This document shows positions 17,394 to 25,979 of a stretch of DNA of 64,000 nt, one piece after another. The stretch spans positions 127,922-191,921 of the forward strand of contig NZ_QLLR01000001.1 in the NCBI RefSeq assembly GCF_003259615.1. Reading direction: 5' to 3'. The position numbers and the translations under genes were made by a program. The notes below the pieces were generated by a model that worked only from the letters and a program-made list of their open reading frames with translations, was not told the origin of the DNA and ran no database searches. The DNA is from Pedobacter cryoconitis (lineage in GTDB: Bacteria > Bacteroidota > Bacteroidia > Sphingobacteriales > Sphingobacteriaceae). Numbering within the stretch: the stretch's first letter is position 1; each line of letters begins with the position of its first letter.

Positions 17394-17956
17394 TAGGCAA
17401 TGATCTGGTAGATCTCCGGCAGGCTGCCATAGAGAGCAACTGGAGACGGAAGGGTTACCTCGTTAAAGTCTGTACACCTGAAGAGCAGGAGCTTGTTCTG
17501 GAAGCTTCAAAGCCTGATGAAATGTTATGGTTAATCTGGACGATGAAAGAAGCAGCTTGTAAAATTATTCAGCGTAAAACAGGAATCAGAAGGTATGAGC
17601 CTATAAATTTCTGTTGTGGGTCGCTGAATATAAACAAGAAGAATTCTTCAGGAATAGTCAGCTATTTTAAGGATAGTTTTCTGATGAGAAGTGAGCTCAG
17701 CGATACATTCATCCATTCTGTTGCGGTGTCAGCGCTGAAGGATTTTCAGCACCTCCATTTACAATATCTCCGCCCCGAGCCAGATTATAGAACAGCGTTT
17801 AACCGTTTATCTGAGTTTTATCAGCTGGCCGGTACTCCATCAGGAATCCCGGAGTTAACCCATCAGATAACCGGCCAGAAGCATGCTGTTTCCGTAAGCC
17901 ACCATGGTGACTATCTGGCTGTTATTTATTCAGATTCTCTTCTATTAGCAGATTAA
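17390..17956 (+). CDS. 4'-phosphopantetheinyl transferase superfamily protein
   Basis: 188 residues. The two signature motifs are IGNDLVDL (residues 2-9, magnesium-binding aspartate) and WTMKEAACK (50-58, catalytic Lys and Glu). The longer C-terminal half resembles Bacteroidota PPTases better than the 120-residue AcpS. It moves phosphopantetheine from CoA to the serine of a carrier protein, here most likely the ACP gene that ends 4 bases inside it. It closes the operon. Its last 35 bases overlap the convergent ppx gene, so no separate terminator fits between them. Confidence 0.88.
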   Translation: MIGNDLVDLRQAAIESNWRRKGYLVKVCTPEEQELVLEASKPDEMLWLIWTMKEAACKIIQRKTGIRRYEPINFCCGSLNINKKNSSGIVSYFKDSFLMRSELSDTFIHSVAVSALKDFQHLHLQYLRPEPDYRTAFNRLSEFYQLAGTPSGIPELTHQITGQKHAVSVSHHGDYLAVIYSDSLLLAD

Positions 17957-18806
17957 TAATTCCGTCTGCCATCCCTACTCTTGGTACATGGATCTGTTTA
18001 ATACCCGTCCATTTCATCAGGGTAATAAAGATTTCACTGGCCGGAATAATTACATCGGCACGGTCAGGGTTTAAATTGAAAGTCTGTATCCGTTCTTTTA
18101 AAGAGTGACTATTCAATTGATTGTAAAGAGATTTCAGCTTCAGAAACGTTAAAGGCATACCTTCTTTTTCATTCGCCATTTTATACAATTTATTGATATT
18201 TCCTCCGGTACCTATCCCTGCCAGGTTTTTATGATACTTGGTTTGATCTTTAACCCAGAGTCTCATTTCTTCCCAGGTTTCTTCTTTATCCTGGTTATCA
18301 AGAATTCTGATTGTCCCAATATCAAATGATTTAGAGGCAACAGGTATCTTATTCACAAAAACTGACAGTTCTGTACTACCACCGCCTACATCTATGTAAA
18401 GATAGTTTTTCTTAATATCAAGATCATCTTCGATATGATTGGCATAAATGATATTGGCTTCCCGCTGACCTTCAATAATTTCCAGGTCTATATTGGCTTT
18501 CTCTTTAATCATTTTAATGATTTCAAGGCCATTTTGCGCTTCTCTCATAGAGGATGTCGCGCAGGCAAGGTATTTAGTCACCTGGTATACATCCATCAGA
18601 TTTTTAAAGGCCTGCATAGTTTTAATCAGGTCTTCGATTTTTCGTGCAGAGATTTTATGATCTAAAAAGGCATCATCACCTAATCTTAAAGGAACCCTGA
18701 CCAGGGTATTCTTTTTAAAACCAAACCCATTATCATTGTGTGTTATATCTGCAATAAGCAGTCTAACGGCATTAGAGCCAACGTCAATTGCTGCATATCT
18801 GAGCAT
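17922..18806 (-). CDS. ppx: Exopolyphosphatase / guanosine pentaphosphatase family (Ppx/GppA)
   Basis: 294 residues of the actin-like ASKHA fold. The first phosphate loop is AIDVGSNAVRLLIAD and the second LYIDVGGGSTELSVF. The protein has only the catalytic two-domain part, as in short Ppx proteins, and lacks the C-terminal HD-like region of E. coli Ppx. It removes terminal phosphates from polyphosphate, or converts pppGpp to ppGpp. It is transcribed after ppk with a 63-base gap, so synthesis and breakdown of polyphosphate are co-encoded. Confidence 0.9.
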   Translation of the reverse strand: MLRYAAIDVGSNAVRLLIADITHNDNGFGFKKNTLVRVPLRLGDDAFLDHKISARKIEDLIKTMQAFKNLMDVYQVTKYLACATSSMREAQNGLEIIKMIKEKANIDLEIIEGQREANIIYANHIEDDLDIKKNYLYIDVGGGSTELSVFVNKIPVASKSFDIGTIRILDNQDKEETWEEMRLWVKDQTKYHKNLAGIGTGGNINKLYKMANEKEGMPLTFLKLKSLYNQLNSHSLKERIQTFNLNPDRADVIIPASEIFITLMKWTGIKQIHVPRVGMADGIINLLIEENLNK

Positions 18807-18812
18807 AATCTT

Positions 18813-20870
18813 CTACTGGTGTTTGTTTTTTAAGTAATTATAAGTTTGAACCTGTGCTCTCACCTTAGTGCTAAGCCGGTTTTTATGATATTTATTGTTA
18901 TTTAACCGGGTAATATCCCTTGCTTTCACGTTATCCTGTAACTGAAAATCAATAATATCCCTGATTTCCTGTTTAACGTCTTCATCCAATACAGGAAAAC
19001 CAACTTCTACACGGTGCTCAAAATTGCGGCTCATTAAGTCTGCTGAAGAAAGAAACATTTCTTCTTTACCGTTATTTCCAAAAATGAAAACACGTGCATG
19101 CTCTAAAAACTTATCAATGATACTGATGACCGTAATATTTTCACTGAAGTCTTTTACGCCCGGAACCAGGCAGCAAATACCGCGTACAATCAATTTAATC
19201 TTCACTCCTGCATTACTTGCGTCATAAAGTTTCTCTACGATCCCTTCATCAGCCAGACTGTTTACCTTAAAAATAAGATAAGCAGGTTTACCGGATTTCG
19301 CGATCTTAATTTCCCGGTCTATCAAAGTATAAAACTTAGTCCTGGATTCCAGCGGAGAGACTATCAGGTACTTAAAGCCTGTAGCTACAGTACGCTTGTT
19401 TAAGGCGGCAAAGAGCTTGATTAAATCGTGGGTGATCTCTTTTTTAGCCGTAAAAATACTATGGTCACAATAGAGTTTAGCGGTTTTCTCATTGAAATTA
19501 CCAGTCGCCAGATTCGCATAATAAACGGGGCGGCCTTTTTCTATCCGGGTAACCAGGCAAATCTTAGAATGGACTTTGTAATCTGTCAAACCATAGTTTA
19601 CATGTACCCCTTCTTCTTCCAGTCTGTTGGTCCAGAAGATATTTGCTCTTTCATCGAAACGCGCTTTAAGCTCAACCAGGCAATTTACCTTCTTACCATT
19701 TTTTGCCGCATTAATTAAAGCGTTGATTACTCTCGAATTCTCTGCCAAACGGTAAAGTGTAATATTTATCGCGGTAACTTTAGGGTCAATTGCTGCTTCA
19801 CGAAGAAAAAGAATGATATAATCATAAGATTGATAGGGTAAATTAACCAGGTAATCTCTTTCTGCAAGCTTATTAAATATGCTTTGAGTACGGTGTAAGC
19901 CGAAAACCTTTAAGGGTACATTTGCAGGATATTCAAGGCTTTTATCCCCGACATTTGGAAAACGAATGAAATCACCAAACTTATGGTAACGGTTACCGGG
20001 GATCAGGCTTTCTGCTTCAAGTTTCATTTTAGCAACCAGCACACCGAGCATATCAAACGGCATTTCCGTATCATAAAGTAAACGCATTGGCTTACCTTTT
20101 CTACGCTTATCAAGGCTGGTCTTTAATTCATCAATAAACTTATCACTTACATTTTTATCGATGTCCAGCTCAGCGTCTCTGGTCAATTGTATAGAATAGG
20201 CATCCATTTCATCGTATTTGAATACGTAAAAGATGTCATCCAGACAGTATTTGATAATATCCTCTGCGAGAATAATAAACTTTAATCCGTTTGTTTCCGG
20301 AAGTACCAAAAACCTGGGCAGGTCAGGAGGTAATTCTATCAACGCATACTTTTCATCCTTTTTGCCGGTTTTCTTCTTCAGCCTTACAAAAAAGTACAGA
20401 TACCGGTCTTTGAGTTCTGGAAATGGTTTTTCCATATCAATCATGATCGGTACCAGGTTGGAAAGTATTTTATCCCGGAAGTGTTCTTTTACAAACTCTC
20501 CCCTGGCTACATTGAGTTGTGTATCGTTCAGAATAAAAATCCTGTTTTGCGCCAATTCATTGATCAGTGTAGCCTGAAATAGCTGTTCAAATTTACGCTC
20601 TTGTTTAACAACTATATTTTTAATCTCATTCAGCACTTTTTTAGGATTAAACCCTAAAAGCTCTTTGGCCTTGTCGTTTAAATTAGACAACCTGGTCATT
20701 GTAGCTACACGTACCCGGTAAAATTCTTCCAGGTTAGAAGAGAAAATAGACAAAAATTTAATTCTTTCAATCAGCGGAACAGTCTCATCTGTTGCCTCCT
20801 GTAAAACCCGTTCATTGAAATATAACCAGCTGAGTTCTCTATTTAAAAATGGGACCTTCTTCTTTGTCAT
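18813..20870 (-). CDS. ppk1: Polyphosphate kinase 1
   Basis: 685 residues from the ATG at 20870 (MTKKKVPFLNRELSWL). An ATG five codons earlier is also in frame, but the family usually begins just before the FxNRELSWLxFNxRVLxEA motif seen here. The autophosphorylated histidine is in DYKVHSKICLV and the second phospholipase-D-like part holds HARVFIFG and SSADLMSRNFEHRVEVGFPV. It makes long-chain polyphosphate from ATP reversibly, usually at the inner membrane. It forms a unit with ppx immediately downstream. Polyphosphate could serve as phosphate donor for the PpgK-like kinase in this window. Confidence 0.97.
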   Translation of the reverse strand: MTKKKVPFLNRELSWLYFNERVLQEATDETVPLIERIKFLSIFSSNLEEFYRVRVATMTRLSNLNDKAKELLGFNPKKVLNEIKNIVVKQERKFEQLFQATLINELAQNRIFILNDTQLNVARGEFVKEHFRDKILSNLVPIMIDMEKPFPELKDRYLYFFVRLKKKTGKKDEKYALIELPPDLPRFLVLPETNGLKFIILAEDIIKYCLDDIFYVFKYDEMDAYSIQLTRDAELDIDKNVSDKFIDELKTSLDKRRKGKPMRLLYDTEMPFDMLGVLVAKMKLEAESLIPGNRYHKFGDFIRFPNVGDKSLEYPANVPLKVFGLHRTQSIFNKLAERDYLVNLPYQSYDYIILFLREAAIDPKVTAINITLYRLAENSRVINALINAAKNGKKVNCLVELKARFDERANIFWTNRLEEEGVHVNYGLTDYKVHSKICLVTRIEKGRPVYYANLATGNFNEKTAKLYCDHSIFTAKKEITHDLIKLFAALNKRTVATGFKYLIVSPLESRTKFYTLIDREIKIAKSGKPAYLIFKVNSLADEGIVEKLYDASNAGVKIKLIVRGICCLVPGVKDFSENITVISIIDKFLEHARVFIFGNNGKEEMFLSSADLMSRNFEHRVEVGFPVLDEDVKQEIRDIIDFQLQDNVKARDITRLNNNKYHKNRLSTKVRAQVQTYNYLKNKHQ

Positions 20871-21004
20871 GGGGGTTAGTATCAAAAAATCCCTGGTGGG
20901 ACCGGATGCTCAAAACTGCGAATTCTATTGTTAATTCAATGTTAATTATCTAAGCATTAATTCGCATGAAAATGGATTTAAATTAACGTTAAAATGTAAT
21001 TGAA

Positions 21005-21796
21005 TTAACTTTCGCCTGTAGTTTTCTCCTCAGCTTTTTCTGTAGTCACTGCAGGTTTAACAGGCGTTGCCGTAGTTTTAGCAGTAGTTGCAGCGGATGT
21101 AGCTGGAACACGCTTAACAACAGCTTTCTTTACCGGGGCAGCTTTTGATGCTGTATTTACAATTTTTTTAGCCGCACCAGCCGCTGCTGTAGCAGTTTTA
21201 CTGACACCTTTTGCGATTTGTGCAGCAGGTTTTGCCTGAGTTACATTTTTAACTGCTGTAACTGCTTTATCTTTAGCTACAGTAGCTTGTTTTTTAACCG
21301 CTGTAACATCTTTATTTACTTCATTTTTTGCTGCAGGAACAGCCTTTTTAACTACAGAAGCTGATTTTTTCACGACTGCTGTTGCTTTTTTAACAGGTTT
21401 GGCGATCAATGTAGCTGCTTTTTCCTCACTTGCAATCACCGGAACCTTAATACTGTTCACTGATGGCTTAACACTGGAAACTGCTTTTTGAACTTCCTTT
21501 TTGACCTTTTTAGCGCCTTTAGTAGCTACTTTTTTAAGTTTTTTCGCAGTCTTTGCTATTTCCTTCTTTGTTGGCTTAGTTTTTTTAGTAGCTTCTTCTT
21601 TCACAGCAATAAATTTCTTAGCTAATTTACTAGCTACAGATTTTGCTGCCTGAGCTAATTCTTCACCAATTTTTTCGGCATCATGACCCAAATGAGAAAC
21701 TGCTTCAAAAAATTTTTGCGAAAGAGTCTGCTCCAATTCTTTTTTAACTGCTTTTTTAGCATTATTTTTTTGCACTTTTGATTTATTGGTTTTCAT
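21005..21796 (-). CDS. Histone H1-like lysine/alanine-rich DNA-binding protein
   Basis: 263 residues. An N-terminal acidic-basic helix (about residues 20-70) is followed by a long low-complexity tail of Lys, Ala, Val, Pro and Thr with repeated AVKK, KKAV and PVKK units. The composition and repeats resemble bacterial histone H1-like proteins such as Hc1 or AlgP, which bind and compact DNA. Low-complexity sequence limits any firm assignment. It is transcribed away from yajQ, with a short AT-rich spacer between them. A nucleoid role is likely but inferred. Confidence 0.65.
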   Translation of the reverse strand: MKTNKSKVQKNNAKKAVKKELEQTLSQKFFEAVSHLGHDAEKIGEELAQAAKSVASKLAKKFIAVKEEATKKTKPTKKEIAKTAKKLKKVATKGAKKVKKEVQKAVSSVKPSVNSIKVPVIASEEKAATLIAKPVKKATAVVKKSASVVKKAVPAAKNEVNKDVTAVKKQATVAKDKAVTAVKNVTQAKPAAQIAKGVSKTATAAAGAAKKIVNTASKAAPVKKAVVKRVPATSAATTAKTTATPVKPAVTTEKAEEKTTGES

Positions 21797-21870
21797 AATA
21801 ATTTTTTTAGCAAGAACGTTAAATAATTAATATCTAAATCTAATATATTTTTTATACTAAAGCTATAATC

Positions 21871-22362
21871 ATGCCCACTTTCGATATCGTAAGTAAAGTT
21901 GACGCGCAGACATTGGACAATGCAATGAACAACGCAAAAAAAGAGATCCTTAACCGTTATGATTTCTCTACCTCTCAGAGTACTATTGATCATGACAAGA
22001 AAACAAATGTGATCACCATTGTTACGGAAGATGACATGCGTCTGAAAGCCATTGAGGATTCCATTATTTCCCGTATGGTGAAACAAAACCTGGACCCTAA
22101 AAGTCTTGATTTTGGAAAGGAACAATATGCTTCCGGCAATATGATCAGAAAAGAAGTTTCCATCAAAGAAGGAATTGATAAAGATGTCGCTAAAAAGATA
22201 GTTGCAAAAATCAAAGCCAGCGGACTTAAGGTTCAGGCTTCTGTAATGGACGATCAATTGCGTGTACAAAGCAAAAACATTGATGACCTTCAAAAGGTAA
22301 TTTCGCTTTGTAAGGGGGAAGATTTCGGACAGCCACTTCAATACATCAACATGCGTAACTAA
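21871..22362 (+). CDS. yajQ: YajQ-family nucleotide-binding protein
   Basis: 163 residues, the normal length. The opening MPTFDIVSKVDAQTLDNAMN and the internal NRYDFSTSQSTIDHD are diagnostic for YajQ. The two RNP-like halves and the end DFGQPLQYINMRN also match. Relatives bind cyclic di-GMP in Xanthomonas and have been linked to RNA binding; the role in Bacteroidota is not established. The following acetyltransferase gene starts on the last base of its stop codon (TAATG), so they are translated together. Confidence 0.95.
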   Translation: MPTFDIVSKVDAQTLDNAMNNAKKEILNRYDFSTSQSTIDHDKKTNVITIVTEDDMRLKAIEDSIISRMVKQNLDPKSLDFGKEQYASGNMIRKEVSIKEGIDKDVAKKIVAKIKASGLKVQASVMDDQLRVQSKNIDDLQKVISLCKGEDFGQPLQYINMRN

Positions 22363-22808
22363 TGGAAATTGCAGATAACGGCTTTATTTTTTCGGACGAC
22401 AAAAGCAAAATTGATGCTGCTGCCGTTCATCTTTTCCTGAGTACCAAATCTTACTGGGCCGAGGGAATTCCGTTACAAACGGTGGCTAAATCTATTGAGA
22501 ATTCTCTTTGCTTTGGAATCTATAAAGAAACCCGGCAAATAGGCTTCGCCAGATGGATTACCGACTGTGCTACGTTTGCTTATCTGGCAGATGTATACGT
22601 AGAGGAAGAGTTTCGTGGTATGGGACTCTCGAAAAAATTAATGTCGCTCATGCTCTTTCATCCCGATCTGCAGGGCTTAAGACGATACATGCTGGCAACC
22701 AGGGACGCACATAGTCTTTATAGCCAATATGGTTTTGAGCCGCTGGAAACACCAGAAAATATAATGGCTGTTACGATCAAAGACATTTATAAAAAGCAGG
22801 AGGATTAA
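22362..22808 (+). CDS. GNAT-family N-acetyltransferase
   Basis: 148 residues. The acetyl-CoA loop is seen in VEEEFRGMGLSKKLMSLML (about residues 82-100), preceded by the beta strand YLADVYV and followed by SLYSQYGFEPL near the C-terminus. These are GNAT motifs A and B. The substrate is not identifiable. It is coupled to yajQ by a one-base overlap. Confidence 0.88.
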   Translation: MEIADNGFIFSDDKSKIDAAAVHLFLSTKSYWAEGIPLQTVAKSIENSLCFGIYKETRQIGFARWITDCATFAYLADVYVEEEFRGMGLSKKLMSLMLFHPDLQGLRRYMLATRDAHSLYSQYGFEPLETPENIMAVTIKDIYKKQED

Positions 22809-22825
22809 TCTCCCTGCTTTTTTTA
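22795..22825 (+). terminator. Terminator overlapping the end of the GNAT gene
   Basis: AGCAGGAGGATT (22795-22806) pairs imperfectly with AATCTCCCTGCT (22807-22818), followed by TTTTTTT. The stop codon lies inside the hairpin, a compact arrangement ending the yajQ-GNAT unit. Confidence 0.7.
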
Positions 22826-22884
22826 TTGCTGAATAGCCAGATTCCAGTTTGCTGAAAAGACAAATGATCTTATTTTTGCAGCGT

Positions 22885-23394
22885 ATGAAAATAATCCGGT
22901 TCCATAGTTTAGTGCTTGCAGGTCTGTTATTCACTGCATCCTGTACAGAGCAGACAAAGAAGGAAACACTTAAAAACGACACTTTAGCTTCAGCCACAGC
23001 AGTTCTGCCCTCCAAAACTTCAAAATTGGATACGGTTTTACCTGTTTCCACAAAAACATGCAGTCAGATTGCTTATTTAATACTGACTACCTCACCTCGT
23101 TATAAAAGTTTAACGAACGGGCTGAAGGAAAGAATTATCAAAAATGGCGGTACTTCATTCTATATTTCTTATGAAGGCAGCCCATATTCCAAAATAGATA
23201 GTGCCACGAATTATTCTAAGACTTATGATTATAGTATTCATGAGAACTATCCTGATCATGCACCCTTAATCGCAAGTTTTACATTTGATCCTGCAAAGAA
23301 ACAGCTATTCGAATATAATGTAGCACAAGATTCTTTGATACCAGCAGCATTCGATAAAACTCTTTTAGCAGATTTAGGTAAGGCATGTAAGTAA
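22885..23394 (+). CDS. Hypothetical lipoprotein
   Basis: 169 residues from the ATG at 22885; two upstream in-frame starts would place extra charged residues before the signal peptide. The signal MKIIRFHSLVLAGLLFTASC ends in a lipobox (FTASC), predicting lipidation at Cys20 and attachment to the envelope. The mature part begins with a Thr/Lys-rich linker and has a conserved-looking core with TCSQIAYLILTTSPRYKSL and YSIHENYPDH. I do not recognise the family. It stands alone between the yajQ unit and the LLM oxidoreductase. Confidence 0.75.
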   Translation: MKIIRFHSLVLAGLLFTASCTEQTKKETLKNDTLASATAVLPSKTSKLDTVLPVSTKTCSQIAYLILTTSPRYKSLTNGLKERIIKNGGTSFYISYEGSPYSKIDSATNYSKTYDYSIHENYPDHAPLIASFTFDPAKKQLFEYNVAQDSLIPAAFDKTLLADLGKACK

Positions 23395-23452
23395 AAAATC
23401 AATCAGAAATCATTACTTATCATAGGTTAACGAGAAGTTTTAGTTTCCCCCT

Positions 23453-23460
23453 TAACTTTG
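23453..23460 (+). promoter_or_regulatory. Possible -7 box of the LLM oxidoreductase gene
   Basis: TAACTTTG matches the Bacteroidota -7 consensus TAnnTTTG and sits 23 bases before the ATG at 23484. No good TTTG -33 element is visible at the usual spacing, so this is tentative. Confidence 0.4.
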
Positions 23461-23483
23461 TATCAGATTAAAACAAGGTAATT

Positions 23484-24518
23484 ATGGAATTAGGTATTAG
23501 TATGTTCGGGGATTTACGTGTTGATCCAATAACAAATAAATTTCAACCTGCACAGCAGCGACTGGGCGAGATTATTGAAGAGATCAAATTAATGGACGAG
23601 CTGGGACTGGATTATTTCGGTATCGGAGAACATCACCGTCCTGATTTTGCAGTTTCAAGTCCTGAAATATTATTGGCAGCTGCGGCTGTTGTGACCAAAA
23701 ACATTAAATTGGGTAGTGCAGTTAGTGTATTAAGTTCTGCTGATCCGGTCAAGTTATACCAAAATTTCGCGATGGTTGATTTATTGTCCAATGGCCGTGC
23801 AGAGTTGATGGCAGGTCGTGGAAGTTTCATCGAATCGTTCCCTTTATTCGGAAATAATCTGAATGATTACAATGAACTGTTTACAGAGAAATTAGACTTA
23901 TTATTAAAAATAAATAAAGAAGAAACGATTACCTGGAAAGGACGGTTCAGACCAGAACTGGTTAATCAGCAGGTATTACCCAGAGCAGTTGACAACAATT
24001 TACCAATCTGGATTGCTGTAGGCGGTACTCCGGAATCTGTGATCAGAGCTGGCAAACTAGGCTTGCCTTTGATGATTGCTATCATCGGCGGATCTCCAGG
24101 TCAGTTTAAACCTTTATTTAATTTATATAGAGAAGAATATCAAAAGGCTGGTCACGATATGGCCAAATTCCAGGTAGGTATACATGCGCACGCTTTCTTT
24201 GGTGAAAACGCGGATGAGGTGGCTGCTAATTATTATCCATTATATGCGGCACAAATGGACAGAATCGGAAAATCACGTGGGTGGTCGCCTTATACTAAAT
24301 ATCAGTTTGATTACGGCAGACAAAAAGAAGGGGCATTATTTGTGGGTGATGCTGAAGCCGCAATTGATAAAATCTTATATGTACAGGAAATGTTTGGCCT
24401 GACCCGTTTTGCAGCACATATGGATATTGGCGCACCTTCGCACAAAGATATGATGAAGTCTATCGAAATTTTCGGAACTAAGATCGCTCCGAAAGTTCGT
24501 GAAGCGTTAAAAAAATAA
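23484..24518 (+). CDS. LLM-class flavin-dependent oxidoreductase (luciferase-like)
   Basis: 344 residues of the luciferase-like monooxygenase family. Visible features are the start MELGISMFGDL, the FMN/substrate region LDYFGIGEHHRPDFAVSSPEI, RAELMAGRGSFIESFPLFG, and IWIAVGGTPESVIRAG. The members closest in pattern are stand-alone LLM proteins of unknown substrate. It probably uses reduced flavin for oxidation of a small organic molecule. It is monocistronic and convergent with the gene at 24537. Confidence 0.92.
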   Translation: MELGISMFGDLRVDPITNKFQPAQQRLGEIIEEIKLMDELGLDYFGIGEHHRPDFAVSSPEILLAAAAVVTKNIKLGSAVSVLSSADPVKLYQNFAMVDLLSNGRAELMAGRGSFIESFPLFGNNLNDYNELFTEKLDLLLKINKEETITWKGRFRPELVNQQVLPRAVDNNLPIWIAVGGTPESVIRAGKLGLPLMIAIIGGSPGQFKPLFNLYREEYQKAGHDMAKFQVGIHAHAFFGENADEVAANYYPLYAAQMDRIGKSRGWSPYTKYQFDYGRQKEGALFVGDAEAAIDKILYVQEMFGLTRFAAHMDIGAPSHKDMMKSIEIFGTKIAPKVREALKK

Positions 24519-24527
24519 GCAGGTATT

Positions 24528-24551
24528 GTGAAGACCTTAAACGGTCTTCAC
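24528..24551. terminator. Convergent stem-loop between LLM gene and 24537 gene
   Basis: GTGAAGACC (24528-24536) pairs perfectly with GGTCTTCAC (24543-24551), with a 6-base loop. The stop codon of the minus-strand gene lies in it. There is no clear T-run on either strand, so the terminator reading is only probable. Confidence 0.5.
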
Positions 24552-25850
24552 ATCTGTTTCACTGTATTCTTTGATGTCTGTAATATATCCATTCAGGATC
24601 AGGAAGTCAAAAAGTGGTTTTGCTTCCGGTGTCACCGGCATATTTACAGTTGTAATTACTTTATTAGATTTTTTATCCAGGAAAGGATAAGCAAACAGTT
24701 TTACATTTTTAGTAAACATATCACTCACATAACTCAATAGCATGCTGGAATAGTTTTCTCCAAAATTATAAGAGTTAAACACAAATTTCAGGTTGTTGAT
24801 GTTCGTTGAAATACCAACACTTTTCGGTTTACACCTGTCCAGATATTTTGCCAGTTTATTATGTCGTGCAAAGTTGGACACGATCACCAGATTACCTGTT
24901 TTACAAAGTTCTTCAGCTCTTAGTGCTACTGCTTCCAGGTCAATGTTTTCAGGAATTTCTTCATCAGCTGTTAAAACATTTGACAACAAAACCTCAATTA
25001 AAACACTCAGATTATCCTTCTTTACATCTTCTGTCCTTTTGAACTGATCTACAGCTTTATTGAACATACTAAAGTTAGGCAACGACTTCTGCGCATACTT
25101 TGTCCGCAAAATCATAATATCCTTCTTGTACAAAAGATCTTTAGGCAAACATGGATTTCCAAGGGAATCAAAAATGGCCGCATCTGAGAAATCCTTTACA
25201 ATCAGGTAAAGGTTCAGCAGGATATTATTGATGTTTTTAAAAGCCGGGCCATTTACAGAAATCAAATCTATCTCTACAGAACCTACTGTCAGGTTATCTG
25301 CGAGTGACTCAATCATTCTTTTCGGATCTGTATGGTAATAAAAGGCTGCATAAACCAGGTTCACCCCGATTATACCCAATACATTCTGCTGAAGTGCAGC
25401 ATCTGTATCCAGTAAACGTACGTGAAAAAAGATCTCATTCGGCTCCCCCCCAGGTTCTGTCTGGAATTTGATGCCAATCCATCCATGCGGATCATTGGAC
25501 TTATTATAGTTCAGCGTAGTTACTGTATCTGCAAAAGCGAAAAAGCTCCTGGTCTCATATTTTTCACCGTACAACCTTTCTGTCAGCAAACCAAATTCAT
25601 GGTTCAGCATTTTAGTAAGCCTGGATTGACTCACGTATCTTCCGGTTTCTTCAACTCCGTAGATCGCATCACTAAAAGTCATATCATAGGCAGACATAGT
25701 TTTGGCTACTGTTCCCGAAGCCGCACCCGCAGTAAAAAAATTGCGTGCAACCTCCTGTCCCGCCCCGATCTCAGCGAAAGTCCCGTAAATATCAGAGTTT
25801 AGATTAATATTCAGGGCTTTACGCTTGGTATCAAGAATTTCTCTTTCCAT
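24537..25850 (-). CDS. Conserved cytoplasmic protein of unknown function
   Basis: 437 residues with no signal peptide or membrane segment. The N-terminal block is strongly patterned: YGTFAEIGAGQEVARNFF, then AGAASGTVAKTMSAYDM and SDAIYG. I recall relatives of this family in Bacteroidota and Proteobacteria labelled 'TonB-dependent receptor'. That cannot be right for a soluble protein with no plug, barrel or export signal. The middle part (FFHVRLLDTDAALQQNVLGIIGVNLVYAAFYY) and the C-terminal part look like alpha/beta domains. No function can be assigned. Confidence 0.8.
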   Translation of the reverse strand: MEREILDTKRKALNINLNSDIYGTFAEIGAGQEVARNFFTAGAASGTVAKTMSAYDMTFSDAIYGVEETGRYVSQSRLTKMLNHEFGLLTERLYGEKYETRSFFAFADTVTTLNYNKSNDPHGWIGIKFQTEPGGEPNEIFFHVRLLDTDAALQQNVLGIIGVNLVYAAFYYHTDPKRMIESLADNLTVGSVEIDLISVNGPAFKNINNILLNLYLIVKDFSDAAIFDSLGNPCLPKDLLYKKDIMILRTKYAQKSLPNFSMFNKAVDQFKRTEDVKKDNLSVLIEVLLSNVLTADEEIPENIDLEAVALRAEELCKTGNLVIVSNFARHNKLAKYLDRCKPKSVGISTNINNLKFVFNSYNFGENYSSMLLSYVSDMFTKNVKLFAYPFLDKKSNKVITTVNMPVTPEAKPLFDFLILNGYITDIKEYSETDVKTV

Positions 25851-25979
25851 TCTGCAAAAATAGCAGAAAATGCGAAGAAGGAGATTAAATTTAGATGATA
25901 AAATTGTTTACCGCTTATTTAGATGAATTTTAAATCGCTTCTTAATTTGAGGGATAATTTTCTCTATATTGTCCCTCTG

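Noticed and set aside
21005..21796. Repetitive DNA that could be taken for a tandem repeat array
   Set aside because: The repetition comes from Lys/Ala-rich codons of the H1-like protein; it has no fixed period or spacers as a CRISPR array would.
21793..22341. 182-codon minus-strand frame over yajQ
   Set aside because: It is antisense to a clear YajQ gene, and its translation is rich in Phe, Asn and His with no family pattern.
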